Below, one piece after another: positions 34,735 through 48,302 of a DNA stretch of 64,000 nucleotides. The DNA is from Akebia trifoliata (lineage: Eukaryota > Streptophyta > Magnoliopsida > Ranunculales > Lardizabalaceae). The first letter of the stretch is position 1. Every line of letters starts with the position of its first letter. The position numbers were made by a program, and so were the translations under genes. Where the stretch lies: the NCBI GenBank assembly GCA_017979445.1, contig CM030707.1, positions 25,637,756 to 25,701,755 of the forward strand, given 5' to 3'. Below the pieces are notes generated by a model, which saw nothing but the letters and a program-made list of their open reading frames with translations, was not told where the DNA came from and ran no database searches.

Positions 34735-37700
34735 TTGGGCAACAGGTAACTAGTGAATGTGGGACTATCGTAGCGAGGCGGGGATAAACAATATGTATCA
34801 TCCGAGGTTAGATCAAATGGTTAATAATTCGTAGTGAAAACCTCATCAGTGAAAGTTATTCCGGCAAGGGGGTAACTAGGCGGTTTGATTTGGATTGGAT
34901 GGTGAAAGCACCCTCGATCTGCGGTGTACGCAGATCCGCTTTTGACCCTTGAGGTTTGGGAGTCGCCACCTAGTTACTACGGTCTAGGAACCGATCAATG
35001 ACTCTAAACGGATAAAAAAAACTAATCTAGAACCAACAAAGCTGAATTCGGGGATCATGTTACGGGGTTGGAAGGTGTTAGGCACCAACCCCGCCCGGCC
35101 AAAGCCGGTCTCTACTAACTTCCAAAATAATTACATTGCTAACAACCTAGATAATAATAAATAAAAAAATAAAAAAAATTATACCTTTCCGATAGCAAAC
35201 TTTATTCCCTCAAATCCGACAAAAATAGCTCCTTGTACCGTACTTCTTGCTTCGTTCTGTCTCCGGATTTGATTTCCGATCTCCGAGGTGAGGTATCTCT
35301 TCTTTCTTGGATCTGAATTCTTCGAGTTTGTTAATAGATTTTGGGGTGTTTTTGGAGGGCTTTTAGGTGTTTTCTAGGCTAAAATCAAAGGAGGGATGTT
35401 AGGTAAGGAGTTGGGGCTCTAAAACTAAGGTTTATGGGAGGCTAGGAGGACTTTTAGACCTACTTCTCTTAGGGTTTATGATTTGATACGAAAATAGGGT
35501 GTGAGCACCTCTATTTATAGATTTTTTGAGGGGTTGATTTTGATAGAGTTAGTGTTTAATTAGAGTTCTTTTAATTAGAGTTGTGTTTTAGTTAGACTTG
35601 TTTTAGGTAGAATTGTATTTTAATTAGAATTATTTTAGGTAGAATTATTTTTTAGTTAGAACTCTATTAGATAGAGTTATTATTTAATTAGAATTCTATT
35701 ATGACTTTTGATCTTATTTGATTGACTTTTAATATTTTGACTTTAGTCTTAATTGATTGACTTTTAATATCTTGACTTTAGTCTTGCTTAATTGACTTTA
35801 ATTGTAACTTTAGTCTTACTTGATTGACTTTAATACCTTGACTTTAGTCTTGCTTGATTTAATTTTAATTTTTGGAGACCCCTCCTCCATTATTTCTTTA
35901 ATTCTTTGGACCCCCAAATGGAGGGGTCCTTAAAGAAATATCTCACGAACCCTCAACAATTTTACTTGAAAGCCCGATTGATCGATTTTTTTAATTCAAA
36001 ATTTTAAATTAATTTCATTAATGTTTCACTTTAATTATTTAATGTTTTATTTATTAATTTAGAAATTTTTAATTATGAAAATTGTGAAATTACCGTTTTG
36101 CCCCTAGAGAGGACTTTTCACATTATAAGGTAGTTTTTAATGTTCTAGGATGTTTTAGAATCGATTTTTCGTAAGGAATTCAATGGAAATATTGGTTTTT
36201 GTTATTTATGAAATTTTTTATGTGAAATGGTGGTAAACTTTATGAGGGGCATTTTTGTAATTTTGTCGAATTCTGTTAAAATTGGTGAAATGATTTATTT
36301 GATTTTGATTTATTATTTTATGTGTTTGAATGGGTTTTCTTAAGCGTAACGTAGGCTCTAGGGTTGTTTTGAGGTTAGGGGTATTTTGGTTAATTTTTAG
36401 TGATTTTTATCGTGAAGCTTCTTTTTGGTCTGCAAGATGATGATTTCTATGTTTCTGGGGTCGTATTTTTCTAGCGTAGCGTGGTTTCTAAGGTTTTGTC
36501 AATTCAAGATACCTCATCCGGATTTCTGAAACACATCTGGTAACAAAATAAAGTAATGGAATACACATCCATCATTGGGAATCATTGCGATCGGGTTGAC
36601 GAGTTGATTAATCAGGCGAGTATAAAAATGGGGTGTCTATAGATGGATAAGAGAGGCGAGATCAAATGGCAATGAGGTGTGAGAAACCATGTTTAGGGTT
36701 GGTGGAGGTTGATAGGTAGGTAGTGGATTAGTGGTGACATTTGGTGGGCTAGGGATTGTGATCCTTTTGTTATCAATAAGGTTTTGAATGGCATGGCGCA
36801 AGGTGATACATTGATCCATGTGATGGCCAGGATTTTGATGAAATTCGCAGAATAGATTAGGGTTGTGTCCGGCTGGCAAAGGATTTAGTAAAGGTCGAGG
36901 TTGAATCAGGGTAAGCAACCCTTTTTTCAACAGTTTTTGCAAAGCTCCGGTAAAGGTCATCCCTAAATTGGTAAATTGATGCGGAGTTCGAGGTTGACCT
37001 GGGTGACCCTGGTTATTAGCCCAGGCCGGGGGTTGAGCTGGGGTAACGGAGGTATTGGCGATGTAAGTATGGTTGATATTGGGTTTGGGAACATATGATT
37101 TCTTAGGCTTGTTATTTGAGGGGTTGGAAAGAATCCCAAGGCAAATGCATCCTCGAGTTGACTTCCAGCTTGTAACAAGGATTCAAAAGTAGGGAGGTAT
37201 TGGGCCACTAGGTGTTGAGTATATCCTTGAGAGAGGTTCTTTAGGATAATTGCTACTTGTTCCTTCTCCGAAGGTCTATCCCACATTTGAGTAGCCTTGG
37301 CTTTCCAGCGACCAATGAAATCAGTGAATGTCTCCCCATTTTTCTGTTTAGTTGCTTCCAAATCCCTTCTTGAGGTCTCAATCTCAGTACTGTATTTATA
37401 CTGATGCCAGAAGGCCTTTAACATGTTCTCCCATGTACCCACAGTAACTGGATCTTGAGACATTAGCCAACGTAGTGCTGATCCTGATAAAGTTCTTTGA
37501 AACAATAATGTCATATGTTCGTCGCTGAGCCCCATAGTGCCCATGTTGGTAACATGCACCTTAAGATGTGTTTTCGCACACCCTGTCCCACTGAACTTGT
37601 CCATTTCAGGCATCACAAACATCTCTGGCAAATGGATTCTAGGGATACGGTTCAGAGCTTCAATACCTGCTGCAATTTCATAAATACCCTTTATACTCTC

Positions 37701-37955
37701 CATAGCTGACTCCAATTGAGACATTATGTTAGATAATGCCAGATTTTCATCAACATATTCTTCGTCTCCGTCGAGTTCGAAGACTTCACGTGGACGTTAC
37801 TCTTCTACCTTTTTCCCTTTTGGGTCATCTAGAGGATTACCCGTCGATTCCGAGGTCTATTCTAACATTTCCACTTTGTCTTTTATATTGTTGATATCAT
37901 TGGCAAAGGCTGCCAAGATTTTACGGATCTCTGTGAGCTCAGATTCTGACGCCAT
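34735..37955 (-). pseudogene. gag of element A, split by solo LTR B
   Basis: The start ATG is at 37955 (MASESELTEIRKIL). The main frame 37724-36963 covers the capsid core (PEMFVMPEMDKFSG, LSDEHMTLLFQRTL, RRDLEATKQKNGE, DFIGRWKAKAT). A frame change near 37130-36963 leads to 36960-36637 with the zinc-knuckle-like motif FCEFHQNPGHHMDQC (about 36808-36850), a C-x2-H-x4-H-x4-C arrangement. Solo LTR B (34903-36641) interrupts after DLASLIH; the frame resumes at 34902 with KPPSYPLAGITF. Two early stops occur near the N-terminus (after EMLE and KKVEE). Confidence 0.85.
34903..36641 (-). mobile_element. Solo LTR B (A family)
   Basis: TGAAAGCACCC to GTGTCTATA on the plus strand, 1.74 kb, full length relative to the A LTRs, flanked by GATGG on both sides (34898-34902 and 36642-36646). 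The TATA box TATAAATA (35512-35519, - strand) is intact. It interrupts gag of A. A solo LTR is the product of recombination between the two LTRs of a full insertion. Confidence 0.92.
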
Positions 37956-38265
37956 CTCTACTTGTTGACTTGGTACTGTGGTACTTTCTAACCGACTGGA
38001 CTTACGACTCTAACTAGGAGGTGGACGCTTGAGTTTGGGCGCAATGATAATCCTATATGACCCCATCAAAAGTAGATTTAATCAATTTCAGTATTACCCC
38101 CTTGATAACATTTTAAGAAATTATTTGATTGAGGTTTGTGCACCAATCCATTAATTAATCCATTCACACAATGAGTATTCGAAAAGGAAATAAATATTTA
38201 TTCAAAAAGAAAGATAGTTTTATTGAAAATGATTGACAAAGAAATATTCTTATTAAAAACATCCT

Positions 38266-39446
38266 TCAACAAATTTGACTTGAACTATTTTTACATGGAC
38301 GCTTGGCTTTGTCTTGATGGTCATCAGGATTGTTGTCAGGCTTGACCCTATTGGCTCTAACAACTGGCTCTTTGAATTCTGCTGGTCCGTCTGGATACCC
38401 TAAGGTGTGCTTGTTCCAAGCTTTCTCAATGAGGTGTACTAACTTTTAGTCAAAGGCTCGGGGGGAAAGAAAGCTTTGTGCTGGGGTAAAGATAACTATA
38501 TAGGTACGTCGTACTGTTCTGGGATTAGATTAGGATGGTAAAAAGATGTTTCTTCTAAACTAATTAGAAGGACATAGTAGGATCCTTTGATTCCTAGAAC
38601 AGGGGGATCACTCATCCACCAAGAGCACTTAAAACTGATATGACAGGCAAGGCGAGAGTCTAACCATTTGCTCTAAGCTTTGATTAAGTTGTGACGCACT
38701 AACAGGTTTCTCTTGGAAAAGTGTTCTGGCCCATATTTGAGGTTTGAGGGAACATCTACGATTTTGAGACGATCACAAAGCCACATATAGAGTAAGTAGG
38801 GGCTTCCTTTGAAGCTTTCTCGCTCACCATTTTTTATGGCATCCAAACCTGAGAAAGTTTCAACTAGGATGAGAGGTACCGGATTGGCTTTCTTTGAGAG
38901 TTGAGAAGCTATATCTATGAAGGACTCAGGGATAGTTTGGCCATCACTATTGGAGGTCAATATGTATTGGGCTAGGATTCCTAAGCATTATCGATAGTCT
39001 CTAGTGGCTCGCCAGGCTTCGGGTTTTACATTGATAGGATGACTGCGGGAGCGATACGGGCCCAATAAAGGTACTAAGTCTAACCTCCCGTCATGGACTA
39101 AGGCCTTGGCTTCTTCCTTGAAAATGTTTAATCCTGTGGTGAGGTCACCAGAATATCCGGTCTTCAACGAGCGCCTGACTAGAGGTCCTGAAGTGGATAC
39201 CCTCATAATGCCACAATAATCCTCATGAGTGGGGCACAAGTGCATATACCCCATTTGGAATATGTGAAGATAGGGGTTCCATCGCTTAGTCATAGCACGT
39301 AAGAGGTTCCAGTCTATCTAAAACTCATGGAAATTAAGAGCACTCCTCAACATGAATCTTCCAAAATTGATCTTCTCTACAGGGTGCATCCCTATGACGG
39401 TTGTTTTGACTAATTGATCGATTGGGTTATCGCCTGCAACTAGCAT
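38266..39446 (-). pseudogene. ORF1 of element A (DUF7745-like), broken
   Basis: The start at 39446 (ATG, MLVAGDNPID) matches the ORF1 pattern of element 1 (VEKINFG, WNLLRAM). The end at TGA 38268-38266 follows a basic KAKRPCKNSS tail. About 390 codons. A stop appears after the HEF block, another at CAA-to-TAA near 38987, and a TAG follows NLIKA near 38672; frames change after 38540. Between them IDIASQLSKKANPVPLILVE and PYLLYMWLCDRLK are well preserved. Homology to element 1 is clear across the whole length. The biochemical role of this protein is unknown. Confidence 0.72.
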
Positions 39447-40195
39447 CCTGGTTCGACACAAAAGGGTATTTTAGTATTCTTCCAAGGTCCATGTAAAATA
39501 TCAATCTTCTTTTGTTTAGAAAATATTTTCCTTTCAGAAAATCTTATTCTTATGGAAAACATTTTTTGGAAAATATTTTTTCTTGAAAAACATTTTTTTT
39601 TAGAGAACACCCCCCTTTTTATTTGAAAACACTATTTTCTGGAAAATATTCTCCTCCTGTAAACTATTTGTCTTCTTTTGAAAATTTGATCTCCATTTTC
39701 CGTTTAAATGGCCCGGTCCATCATGATTGTTGGATCGAGATGGACTGAGTCATTGTTGTAAAAGAATGGATTTTTTATTGGGTCGGTGCACCCATTTTAA
39801 TTTTCAAAAACGACATTTTTGATCCTTGAGGACAATCATACACTCTGATCTCACCATTCACATCACTCACATACATTCAATAGGCTCTATTCAATAAACA
39901 ATCTGGGAACACCTACGATAAGTTCGAGTCGTGACCTACTGGGAAGGTTTCTAGACTCTAAGCTTACTACGTGCAATGCATTTTTATCTGGCCACCCTTG
40001 CCCAAGCACACCTATATACCTCTCGATACGTGGTGACTTGGTTTGATATACCGTATAGGTGATAATCTAAAACCTCAACTCACTTCTCTGAAGTCAAAAA
40101 CAGCCAGTTTGATCTCCAATTGAGAGGTGGCACACAATGCTGAGCAAGGGCCCACTTAAATACCTCTCATCTGGAATAGACGTAGTCTATCCCCC

Positions 40196-40667
40196 TGAAA
40201 GTGCCCTCGATCTGCGGGGTGCGCGGATCCGCTTTTGACCCTTGAGGTTTGGGAGTCGCCACCTAGTTATTACGGTCTAGGAACCGATCAATGACTCTAA
40301 ACGGATAAAGAACTAATCTAGAACAGAAAAAAAAAAACTGAATTCGGGGATCACTTTACGAGGTTGGAAGGTGTTAGGCACCAACCCCGCCCGGCCAACG
40401 TCGATCTCTACCAATTTCCCAAATAAGTTAAATTGCTAAAAAAACCCTAGATAATAAAAAAAGAAGAAATTATACCTTTCCGATAGCAAAGACCTTGTTC
40501 CCTCAGATCTGACAAAAACTGCTCCTTATTCTGTATTCCTTGCTTCATTCTGTCTCCGGATTTGATTTCTGATCTCCGAGGCAAGGTATCTTTTTTTCCT
40601 TGGATCTAGATTCTTCGAGTTTGTTATGGATTTTAGGGTGTTTTTAATTCTTTGGACCCCTAAATGA
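40196..40667 (-). mobile_element. Truncated 3' LTR of element C
   Basis: It matches the right LTR of C from TGAAAGTGCCC to GGACCCCTAAATG, then changes abruptly to integrase sequence. It carries the same inner deletion (about 40641) as the right LTR. Confidence 0.88.
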
Positions 40668-41500
40668 TGAACTTTGATCTTGACTTATAAGTGATGAACT
40701 TTGACTTTCTTGTCAAACATGCGAGTGACTCCTCTCCATTGACAAACCCAATCTATTTCTAGCAATTAACTTCCATCAAGACCTTGAGATACAGGATTTT
40801 CCCTTTTAATCGGTAAGATTGCTTCCATATCATACTAGAGTGACTCTAGTAGAAGACTGTATTGAAGTGTAATATATCCATAATATGAATGGTAACTTCT
40901 CTGGCCAATCCCGGTGTGATGTGTGATTGACACATTTTCACGATGATTGTCTTGAGATTTTTACTGGCTGCTTCAACTATTCCATCAATTTTAAAATTCC
41001 AGCACTGATACATTTTATAATCCCTCCTCTGACTATATTAATCAATTTTGGTTTGTATATGTGGTGTTCTCACAGGATGGGTATATATTTCATGTTGAAC
41101 AACACTCCAAATTTAACCGACATATCCTCATAGGACCATGTAAGCAAGTTTTTTGAATTTTCTGAATAAATTCATCATCTCTTTGTGCTCCTCTAGGGAT
41201 AAGTTAGTTCCAATCTGAATTTCTTGGGAATTATTTTTGTTCCGAGGTCAATGACCTTTAGTTCCTCGAGCAAGACATTTATCTTCTCATTCAAGAGGGG
41301 GTTCCTTATTAGAGGAATTTCTCTTTGAAGCCAGTTATTAGTTAACTCGTTAATGCGCTCAAGGTATTCAAAAATTTTCTTTATCCAATCAAATTCAGAA
41401 AGGGCGAAAGACACCTCTATAAACTCGATAAACCAACTCGACTCAACAGGAAAAGAGTAGGCTCAATTTAAAGAAGACATGACCTTACTGAAAAAAAGGA
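40668..41500 (-). pseudogene. pol scraps of element C
   Basis: 40668-41000 matches the integrase C-terminal and core region of A (about 29790-30160) with pieces missing. 41090-41460 matches the acidic linker before RT (about 32660-33000). Between them and after them no RT core, RNase H, protease or gag is found. These are stepwise deletions with no coding capacity. Confidence 0.75.
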
Positions 41501-42500
41501 CTCAAGCTAACTCAAATGACTCATGAAAACTCAAGACAAGTACCCACACGAGTTTGATTAGGACTGAGGACAGAGATATTGCTTACAACCGGTAGGATTG
41601 AAGCACTATGATCTTTAGAGAACAACTGGGCGATGTTGAGAAATTCTGAGGTCATTTCTGACTGTTGACTTGATACTAACGTTTGTTCTAACTGATCGGA
41701 CTTACAACCCTAGTTTGACGATGGACGACTGAGCTTAAGTATAATGATAACCCTTAAACCTCTTTGAAGGTGAATTTAACCAATTTCAGTGTTACCCCCT
41801 TGATAACATTTTAAATGAACCTTGAGATTTTATTGAATTTTGTGCACCAATCCATTAAATAATTCATCTATTCAATGATTATTCAAAAGGAAAATAATTT
41901 TATTGCACTCTTGAAAATAATATTTTTATTGAATAACAATTTTCACAATTCTGATTATTTTTTGCAATCATTTTCTTTTTAGAAAAATATATTTTGATAA
42001 TCTTACAAGATCCATGCAAAAAATAGATTTTTGGTAAAAACATATTTCAAAAATTTTCGATGCAAAAATAGATCTTTTGTAAATCATTTTTCCTTCATTT
42101 TCTTTTCTTTTGGAAAATATTTTCTTCTGGAAAACATTTTTTCTCTGAAAAATAGTTTTTTATTTGAAAAGCATTTTCTCTTGGAAAATCTTATTCTTAT
42201 GGAAAACATTTTCTGGAAAATACTTTTTCTTAGAAAACATTTTTTCTAGAGAAGAACACTTTTTTCTGGAAAACATTTTTTTTAAAGAACACTTCTTTTG
42301 GAAAACACTTTTTTTGGAAAATACTTTTCCTTCGTAAACCATTTTTCCTCTTTGAAAATTTGATTTCTATTTCGATTTAAATGGCTTGTCCCATAATAAT
42401 CGTTGGATCGAGATGGACTGGGTCAAGTTTAAAATGGATTTTTTATTGGGTTGGTGTAACCAGTGATACTGTAATTTCAAATCAGCTTAAACAACAAAAA
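41500..42500 (-). other. Element C spacer and TGGAAAAC low-complexity tract
   Basis: 41640-41900 matches the gag start/ORF1-gag spacer of A (about 37930-38180). ORF1 is deleted. 42030-42350 is a run of (T)GGAAAACATTTTTTC-like units, also present once in A at 39520-39680. Spurious Phe/Leu- or Lys-rich frames arise here. Confidence 0.65.
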
Positions 42501-44720
42501 ATTTATCCTTGAGGACAAACCCGCACTTTCCTGATCTCATCATTCATATACATTCATCTCATCATTCACATTCTGATCTTATCATGTACATGCATTCACA
42601 TACATTCATCATTCACAAGGTTCCTTTCTATAAACAATCCGGGAACACCCACGATAAGTTCGAGTCGTGGCCTACAGGGGAGGTTTCTAGACTCTAAGCT
42701 TACTATATGCAATGCATTTTTATCTGGCCACCGTTGCCCAAATACACCTATATACTTCTCGATACGTAATGACTTGGTTTGATATACCGTATAGGTGATA
42801 ATCTAAAATCTCAACTCACTTCTCTGAAGTCAAAAACAGCTAGTTTGATCTCCAGTTGAGAGGTGGCGCACGATGCTGAGTAAGGGCCCACTTAAATACC
42901 TCTCGTCTAGAATAGACGTAATCTATCCCCCTCGTACAGTAGGGTACAGTGGGGCAAGATCTCGCTTAGGCACCGGTTTTGACCAAGAAGTGCAATTGAT
43001 ATACTTAGATTATCTTTTACATACCTATAGGTACGAGTCAAGAGTTGTAGCTTTCATAAATGGTTTGGCATCCCACGAGGGAACCGACCACATACTAGTA
43101 CTACGTTGGCAATCGGGACATGTGACTGTGTCGCTCACAATAGGTAAAAGGCTCAGGTCGTTCCAGCTTGGGTGCATCAATATACCTCTCAGAATCACCT
43201 GATCAAACAGTATTGATGCCCCAGTTTGATATACACTAAGTTACGTGACTGGAGTTGTGATTTTCATAAATGACGTCGCATCTCCGAAGAGACCGGGCCA
43301 CGCACTAGTGTCACGTTGGCTATATGGGACGTGCAAACGTGCATATACTGTGTGCAAAATATGGTGGGGTGTGCTAGGGGCTTTTTCAAATAAATGGGTC
43401 CATAGGCCTAATCAAACCATTACAACATGAATATTATATGAATATTACCCACATAATTCATCACATCAAGATTAAGATCAAAGCATGCACATCAAAATAT
43501 ATCTATCAAGATCATGGCAAATCAATTAATGAGCATTGCATATAATAATTGATCAAACAAACTTTGCAATAGGCATAATTTTTATAATGTTTAAGGTCCA
43601 ATCAATGATCACTTTTGGGTGATCTAAAATAAATCGAGATTCCAATAGATGTTACATTGATGATAGAATGACAATTGTTGAGATGAGCTCACTCTTAGGA
43701 ATATTAATTGTGCTAACATTAGATAATTTTGGATTTTCTGTAAATTAGGAAAATATAATCTGAACTTGCATCGATGATATCTAAGGCTCCCGATAACGAA
43801 ATCGAGTGAATTCAAATTTTAAATTAATCTACTCGATGGGATATATGTTTTATTAATAGGTGCCCAGACCTAATTCTAACTAGAATGTTTTGTAAAAACG
43901 TTTTAACATTGTTGTCCCAACCTTCATTCAGCAACAATTTCAGATTTACATATTGAACTTGCATCGATGATATCCAAGGCTCCCGATAACGAAATTGAGT
44001 GAACTCAAGTTTTAAATTAATCTACTCGATAAGATCTACGTTTTATTAATAGGTTTCCAGATTTAATTATGACTAGAATATTCTGTAAAAACGTTTTAAC
44101 ATTACTGTCCCAACATTCATTCAGCAACAATTCCAGATTTACATATTGAACTTGCATCGATGATATCTAAGGCTCCCTATAACGAAATTAAGTGAATTCA
44201 AGTTCTAAATTAATCTACTCGATGAGATCTACGTTTTATTTATAGGTGTCCAGACCTAATTCTAATTAGAATGTTCTATAAAAACGTTTTAACATTATTG
44301 TCCCAATCTTCATTCAGCAACAATTTCAGATTTACATCTCGAACTTGCATCGATGATATATAAGGCTCCTGATAACGAAATTGAGTGAATTCAAGTTCTA
44401 AATTAATCTACTTGATGGGATCTACATTTTATTAATAGGTGCCCAGACTTAATTCTCACTAGAATATTCTGTAAAAACGTTTTAACATTACTGTCCCAAC
44501 CTTCATCATTCCATCATTTTCATATGTCAATTTGAATCTTTCATTATTTAGGGATCATCAAAAAGTGACCATTAATGGGACAAAAATACAATACCCAAAA
44601 TCATCCACAATCAAATCACAAAAATAAATAAATAAATAAAATAAATCGAACTAAATAAAAAAATTAGGTCATCCTAACAATGCTCCCATACTTGGGATTT
44701 TTCATGTCTGATCCTCAATA
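42501..44720 (-). other. Leader of element C
   Basis: It matches the A leader (39840-40190 and 45940-46440). It includes the GTTCGAGTCGTGGCCTA block (about 42658), two related ~220-bp blocks (42960-43400) and the 193-bp array. Short open frames here (42873-43430) are not supported as genes. Confidence 0.65.
43762..44510 (-). repeat. 193-bp tandem repeat, nearly four units
   Basis: GAACTTGCATCGATGATAT starts at 43762, 43955, 44148 and 44341: a constant 193-bp period; the last unit ends near 44510. The units include AACGTTTTAACATT and a TTCATTCAGCAAC block. The A leader has no such array. Confidence 0.9.
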
Positions 44721-44740
44721 GTCCCCAGCGGAGTCGCCAC
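44721..44740 (-). other. Primer binding site of element C
   Basis: On the - strand GTGGCGACTCCGCTGGGGAC directly follows the LTR. It keeps the two CpGs that A lost. Confidence 0.85.
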
Positions 44741-45934
44741 TGAAAGCGCCCTCGATCCGCGGGATGTGTGAATCCGCTTTTGATCCTTGAGGTTTGAGAG
44801 TCACCACCTAGTTATTACGGTCTAGGAACCGATCAATGACTCTAAATGGATAAATAACTAATCTAGAATAGAAAAAAAAACTGAATTCGGGGATCACTTT
44901 ACGAGGTTGGAAGGTGTTAGGCACCAACCCCGCCCGGCCAACGCCGGTCTCTACTAATTTTCCAAATAAGTTACAATGTTAAAAAAAGCCTAGATAATAA
45001 AAAAAGAAGAAATTATTCCTTTCCGATAGCAAAGACCTTGTTCCCTCAGATCCGACAAAAACTAGTCCTTGTTCCGTACTCCTTGCTTCGTTCTATCTCC
45101 GGATTTGATTTCTGATCTCCGAGGCAAGGTATCTTTTTTTCCTTTGATCTGAATTCTTAGAGTTTGTTATAGATTTTGGGGTGTTTTTAATTCTTTGGAC
45201 CCCCAAATGGAGGGGTCCTTAAAGAAATATCTTACGAACCCTCAACAATTTTGCCTCAAAGCCCGATTGATCGATTTTTTTAGTTCCAATTTTTAAATTA
45301 ATTTCATTAATATTTCACTTTGATTATTTAATATTTTATTTATTAATTTCGAAATTTTTAATTATAAAAATTGTGAAATTACCGTTTTGCCCCCAAAGAG
45401 GACTTTTCGTGTTTTAAGTCGATTTTTTATGTTCCAGGATGTTTTAAAATCGATTTTTCGTAAGAAATTCGATGAAAATATTGGTTTGTATCATTTATGA
45501 AATTTTTTGTGTGAAATGGTCGTGAACTTTATGAGGGGCATTTTCGTAATTTTGTCAAATTTTGTGAAAATTAACGAAATGATTTATTTGATTTCGATTT
45601 GTTGTTTTATGTGTTTGAAAGAGTTTTCCTAAGCGTAACGTAGGCTCTAGGATCGTTTTGATGTTAGGGGTATTTTGATAATTTGGTCATTTTTTAGTGA
45701 TTTTTATCGTAAAGCTTCTTTTTGTCTGAAAAATGATGATTTCTAAGCTTCTAGGGTTATATTTTCCTAGCGTAGCGTGGTTTCTACAGTTTTGTCAGTT
45801 CGAGATACCTCATCCGAATTTTTGAAACATTTTTGTAACAATAAAGAATTGGAATAAACATCCATCATTGGGAACCGTTGCGATCGGGTTGACAAATTGA
45901 TTAATCAGGCGAGTGTAAAAATGAGATGTCTACA
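44741..45934 (-). mobile_element. 5' LTR of element C, TATA region deleted
   Basis: 1194 bp. Relative to the A LTRs about 536 bp are missing at 45184-45190 (the equivalent of about 48770-49303), which includes the TATA box and surrounding AT-rich repeats. The outer parts align well. Confidence 0.9.
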
Positions 45935-45939
45935 CCCCC

Positions 45940-48302
45940 TCGTACAGTAGGGTACAGCGGGGCAAGATCTTGCTTAGGCACCGGTTTTGACCAAGAAGTG
46001 CAATTGATATACTTAGATTATCTTTTATACCTACGGGTACGAGTCAAGAGTTGTAGCTTTCATAAATGGTTTGGCATCCCACGAGAGGACCGACCACATA
46101 CTAGTACTACGTTGGCAATCGGGACATGTGACTGTATGGCTTATAATAGGTCAAAGGCTCAGGTCGCTCCAGCCTGGATGCATCAATATACCTCTCAGAA
46201 TCACCTGATCAGACGGTATTGATGCCCCAGTTTGATATACCCTAAGGTACGTGACTGGAGTTGTGGTTTTCATGAATGACGTCGCATCTCCGAGGAGATC
46301 GGGCCACGCACTAGTGTCACGTTGGCTATATGGGACGTGTAAGTGAGTAAAATAGTAAACGTGCATGTGGTGTGTGCAAAACAGGGTGGGACGTGCCCGG
46401 GGCCTTTTTTAAATAAAATGGGCCCATGGGCCTGATCATCATACATCGGATTACATGAATTTTTAATCAAGATCAACACCATTCGAATCATATGAACATT
46501 TAATCAAGATCAACATCATTCCAATCACATAAGCACATTAAGCATACCAATGTTAGAAGCAAGCATTATTTCCTTATGTATTTCAATTAAGGGTTATTTT
46601 GGGTGACCCTGAAATAATTCAAAGTTTCCAGGGATATCGAATTGAGGATATAACAATGATCGACGAAATGAAGAGGATATTTTTATTTTTTAAAAACAAG
46701 TTGATCTCAATCAAAAGAACAAAACAAAACAAAAATATATATACCCCTATGTTGCTGTTGGTAACATTCAAGATTGGATTTTTCATTTTTTTTGAAATTT
46801 AAAAAAAAAAAAAAAAAAACTTTCTTGTCGATTGAGGGGCTTGATGGGGGTATAACTCAATAAGTTAAACCCCTTAATTGACAGCAAGTTGTCCAAAAAT
46901 TGTATTAAATTTGCAAGATCTGATTTTAACTCAAAACTCTCGATAGATGCTTTCCGATTAATAAAAACCTGTAAAATAGGATGGGATTGGCTTAATGGAA
47001 CAGCATGGTATAACGGATTTCTGGAGCTAAATATGATTGGCATCCTATCCCATTGACCCAGGTCATAAGAACCACTATTATTAAATCGATGTTTGGCCAT
47101 TAACGTTCTTGGTTATCCAGAACCGAGAACAAGAAAAGAACAATAACTGATAACTTCGACAAATTTAATCAAGCAAAACACAGAGAGAAACTGAGATTCA
47201 AACATATCTCCACAGAGATCTTCACATTTGAAACCGAGATCAACAGTATCTATTTCACAAAAACGATTGATCCGAAAAAATAATAGCCACCAAAATCACA
47301 ACATGAACCGATATTTGAGTGAAAGAAAAATCGCGAAGTAATCAAGATGGGGGCTAGGATCATAAACCACCTAAATCGATCGGATTTGAGAGGTTGAGCT
47401 GATCGATTTCTGACTTGAACCAGTCGGTTTCTATTGAAGACAATGAGATTTGAGTGGATCTCTTGAGGGCCCATTGATTTGCAGCTTTATGCTTAATCAT
47501 CGAAAGAAATCGGTGGTTTATGCGAAGTTTCAAGTTGTTTTAAGTTGATTTAAACCGGCTGAATGGAGAGACTGAATCGGTCTCCTTTAATGACAGTGAA
47601 CCAATGTTTTAAGAAGATGATGTGGGTATAAAATAAATTAATTTTTCTTATAACACACCACTCACATCAGCACTGTTAATGCGGTGTGAAATACATAAGA
47701 ATCACACTTTACTCGGGGCACCCAATCCTATTACCTATTGTTGTTGCCAACAGCAACCGAAATTCTACTTATGTATTTTCTTTAACAATTCCTCTTGTTG
47801 TGAATAGACAACATAGTCCCTTTATCAAAGTAAAACGATCACAATAATAATTTAAAAAAAACAATAAAAAACTATAACACACCTACAGAAATTAATGAAA
47901 AGATTTTTTTTTTTTTTTTTATTTAAAAAAAAAAAAAAAAACGTCTAAGAATAACCAACGTGTGCCTAATAAAAAAAAACAACGATCACCCCGCGTCAAC
48001 CACCATTAATCCATTAATAACTTTTTCGGAATTTTGCATTATTTAGGATCACCCTAACACAACCCTCAATTGGATATAGAAATAATATATAATGCTTGAT
48101 CGAATCATAACAAACAATATGTAAAAATATCAACTATTCAAAGTCCAAATGCATACTCAATAATCGAACTAAAATAACAACAAATGGATAAAATAAATAG
48201 CTAAACAAACTAAAAAAATAAAAAATAAAAAATAAAAAAAACATTCTAGGTCGCTTTTAACAATGCTCCCATACTTGGGGTTTTTCAAGTTTGATCCTCA
48301 AT
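45940..48302 (-). other. Leader of element A, LTR-proximal part
   Basis: No supported gene. The plus-strand text from 45940 (TCGTACAGTAGGG...) continues the target broken by element C at 40195. 45940-46440 matches the C leader (42935-43420), including two related ~220-bp blocks. The remaining leader (39447-40195) lies on the far side of C. Confidence 0.7.

Larger units (their letters stand above)
40196..45934 (-). mobile_element. Element C, internally deleted A relative, nested in A leader
   Basis: Flanked by CCCCC (40191-40195 and 45935-45939). The broken target GTCTATCCCCC|TCGTACAG is found unbroken in the own leader of C at about 42922-42945, which proves the junction. Inside: truncated 3' LTR, scraps of integrase and of the linker before RT, a spacer, a long leader, primer site, 5' LTR. 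No ORF1, no gag body, no RT core, so it could only have moved with help or was deleted after insertion. Confidence 0.92.

Noticed and set aside
42031..42342. Frames repeating FLLEN or KKMFS
   Set aside because: Low-complexity TGGAAAACATTTT tract in the leader/spacer of C, not a protein.
43245..43430. Short frames in the A/C leaders
   Set aside because: They fall in repeated noncoding leader blocks and are not conserved between the A and C copies.
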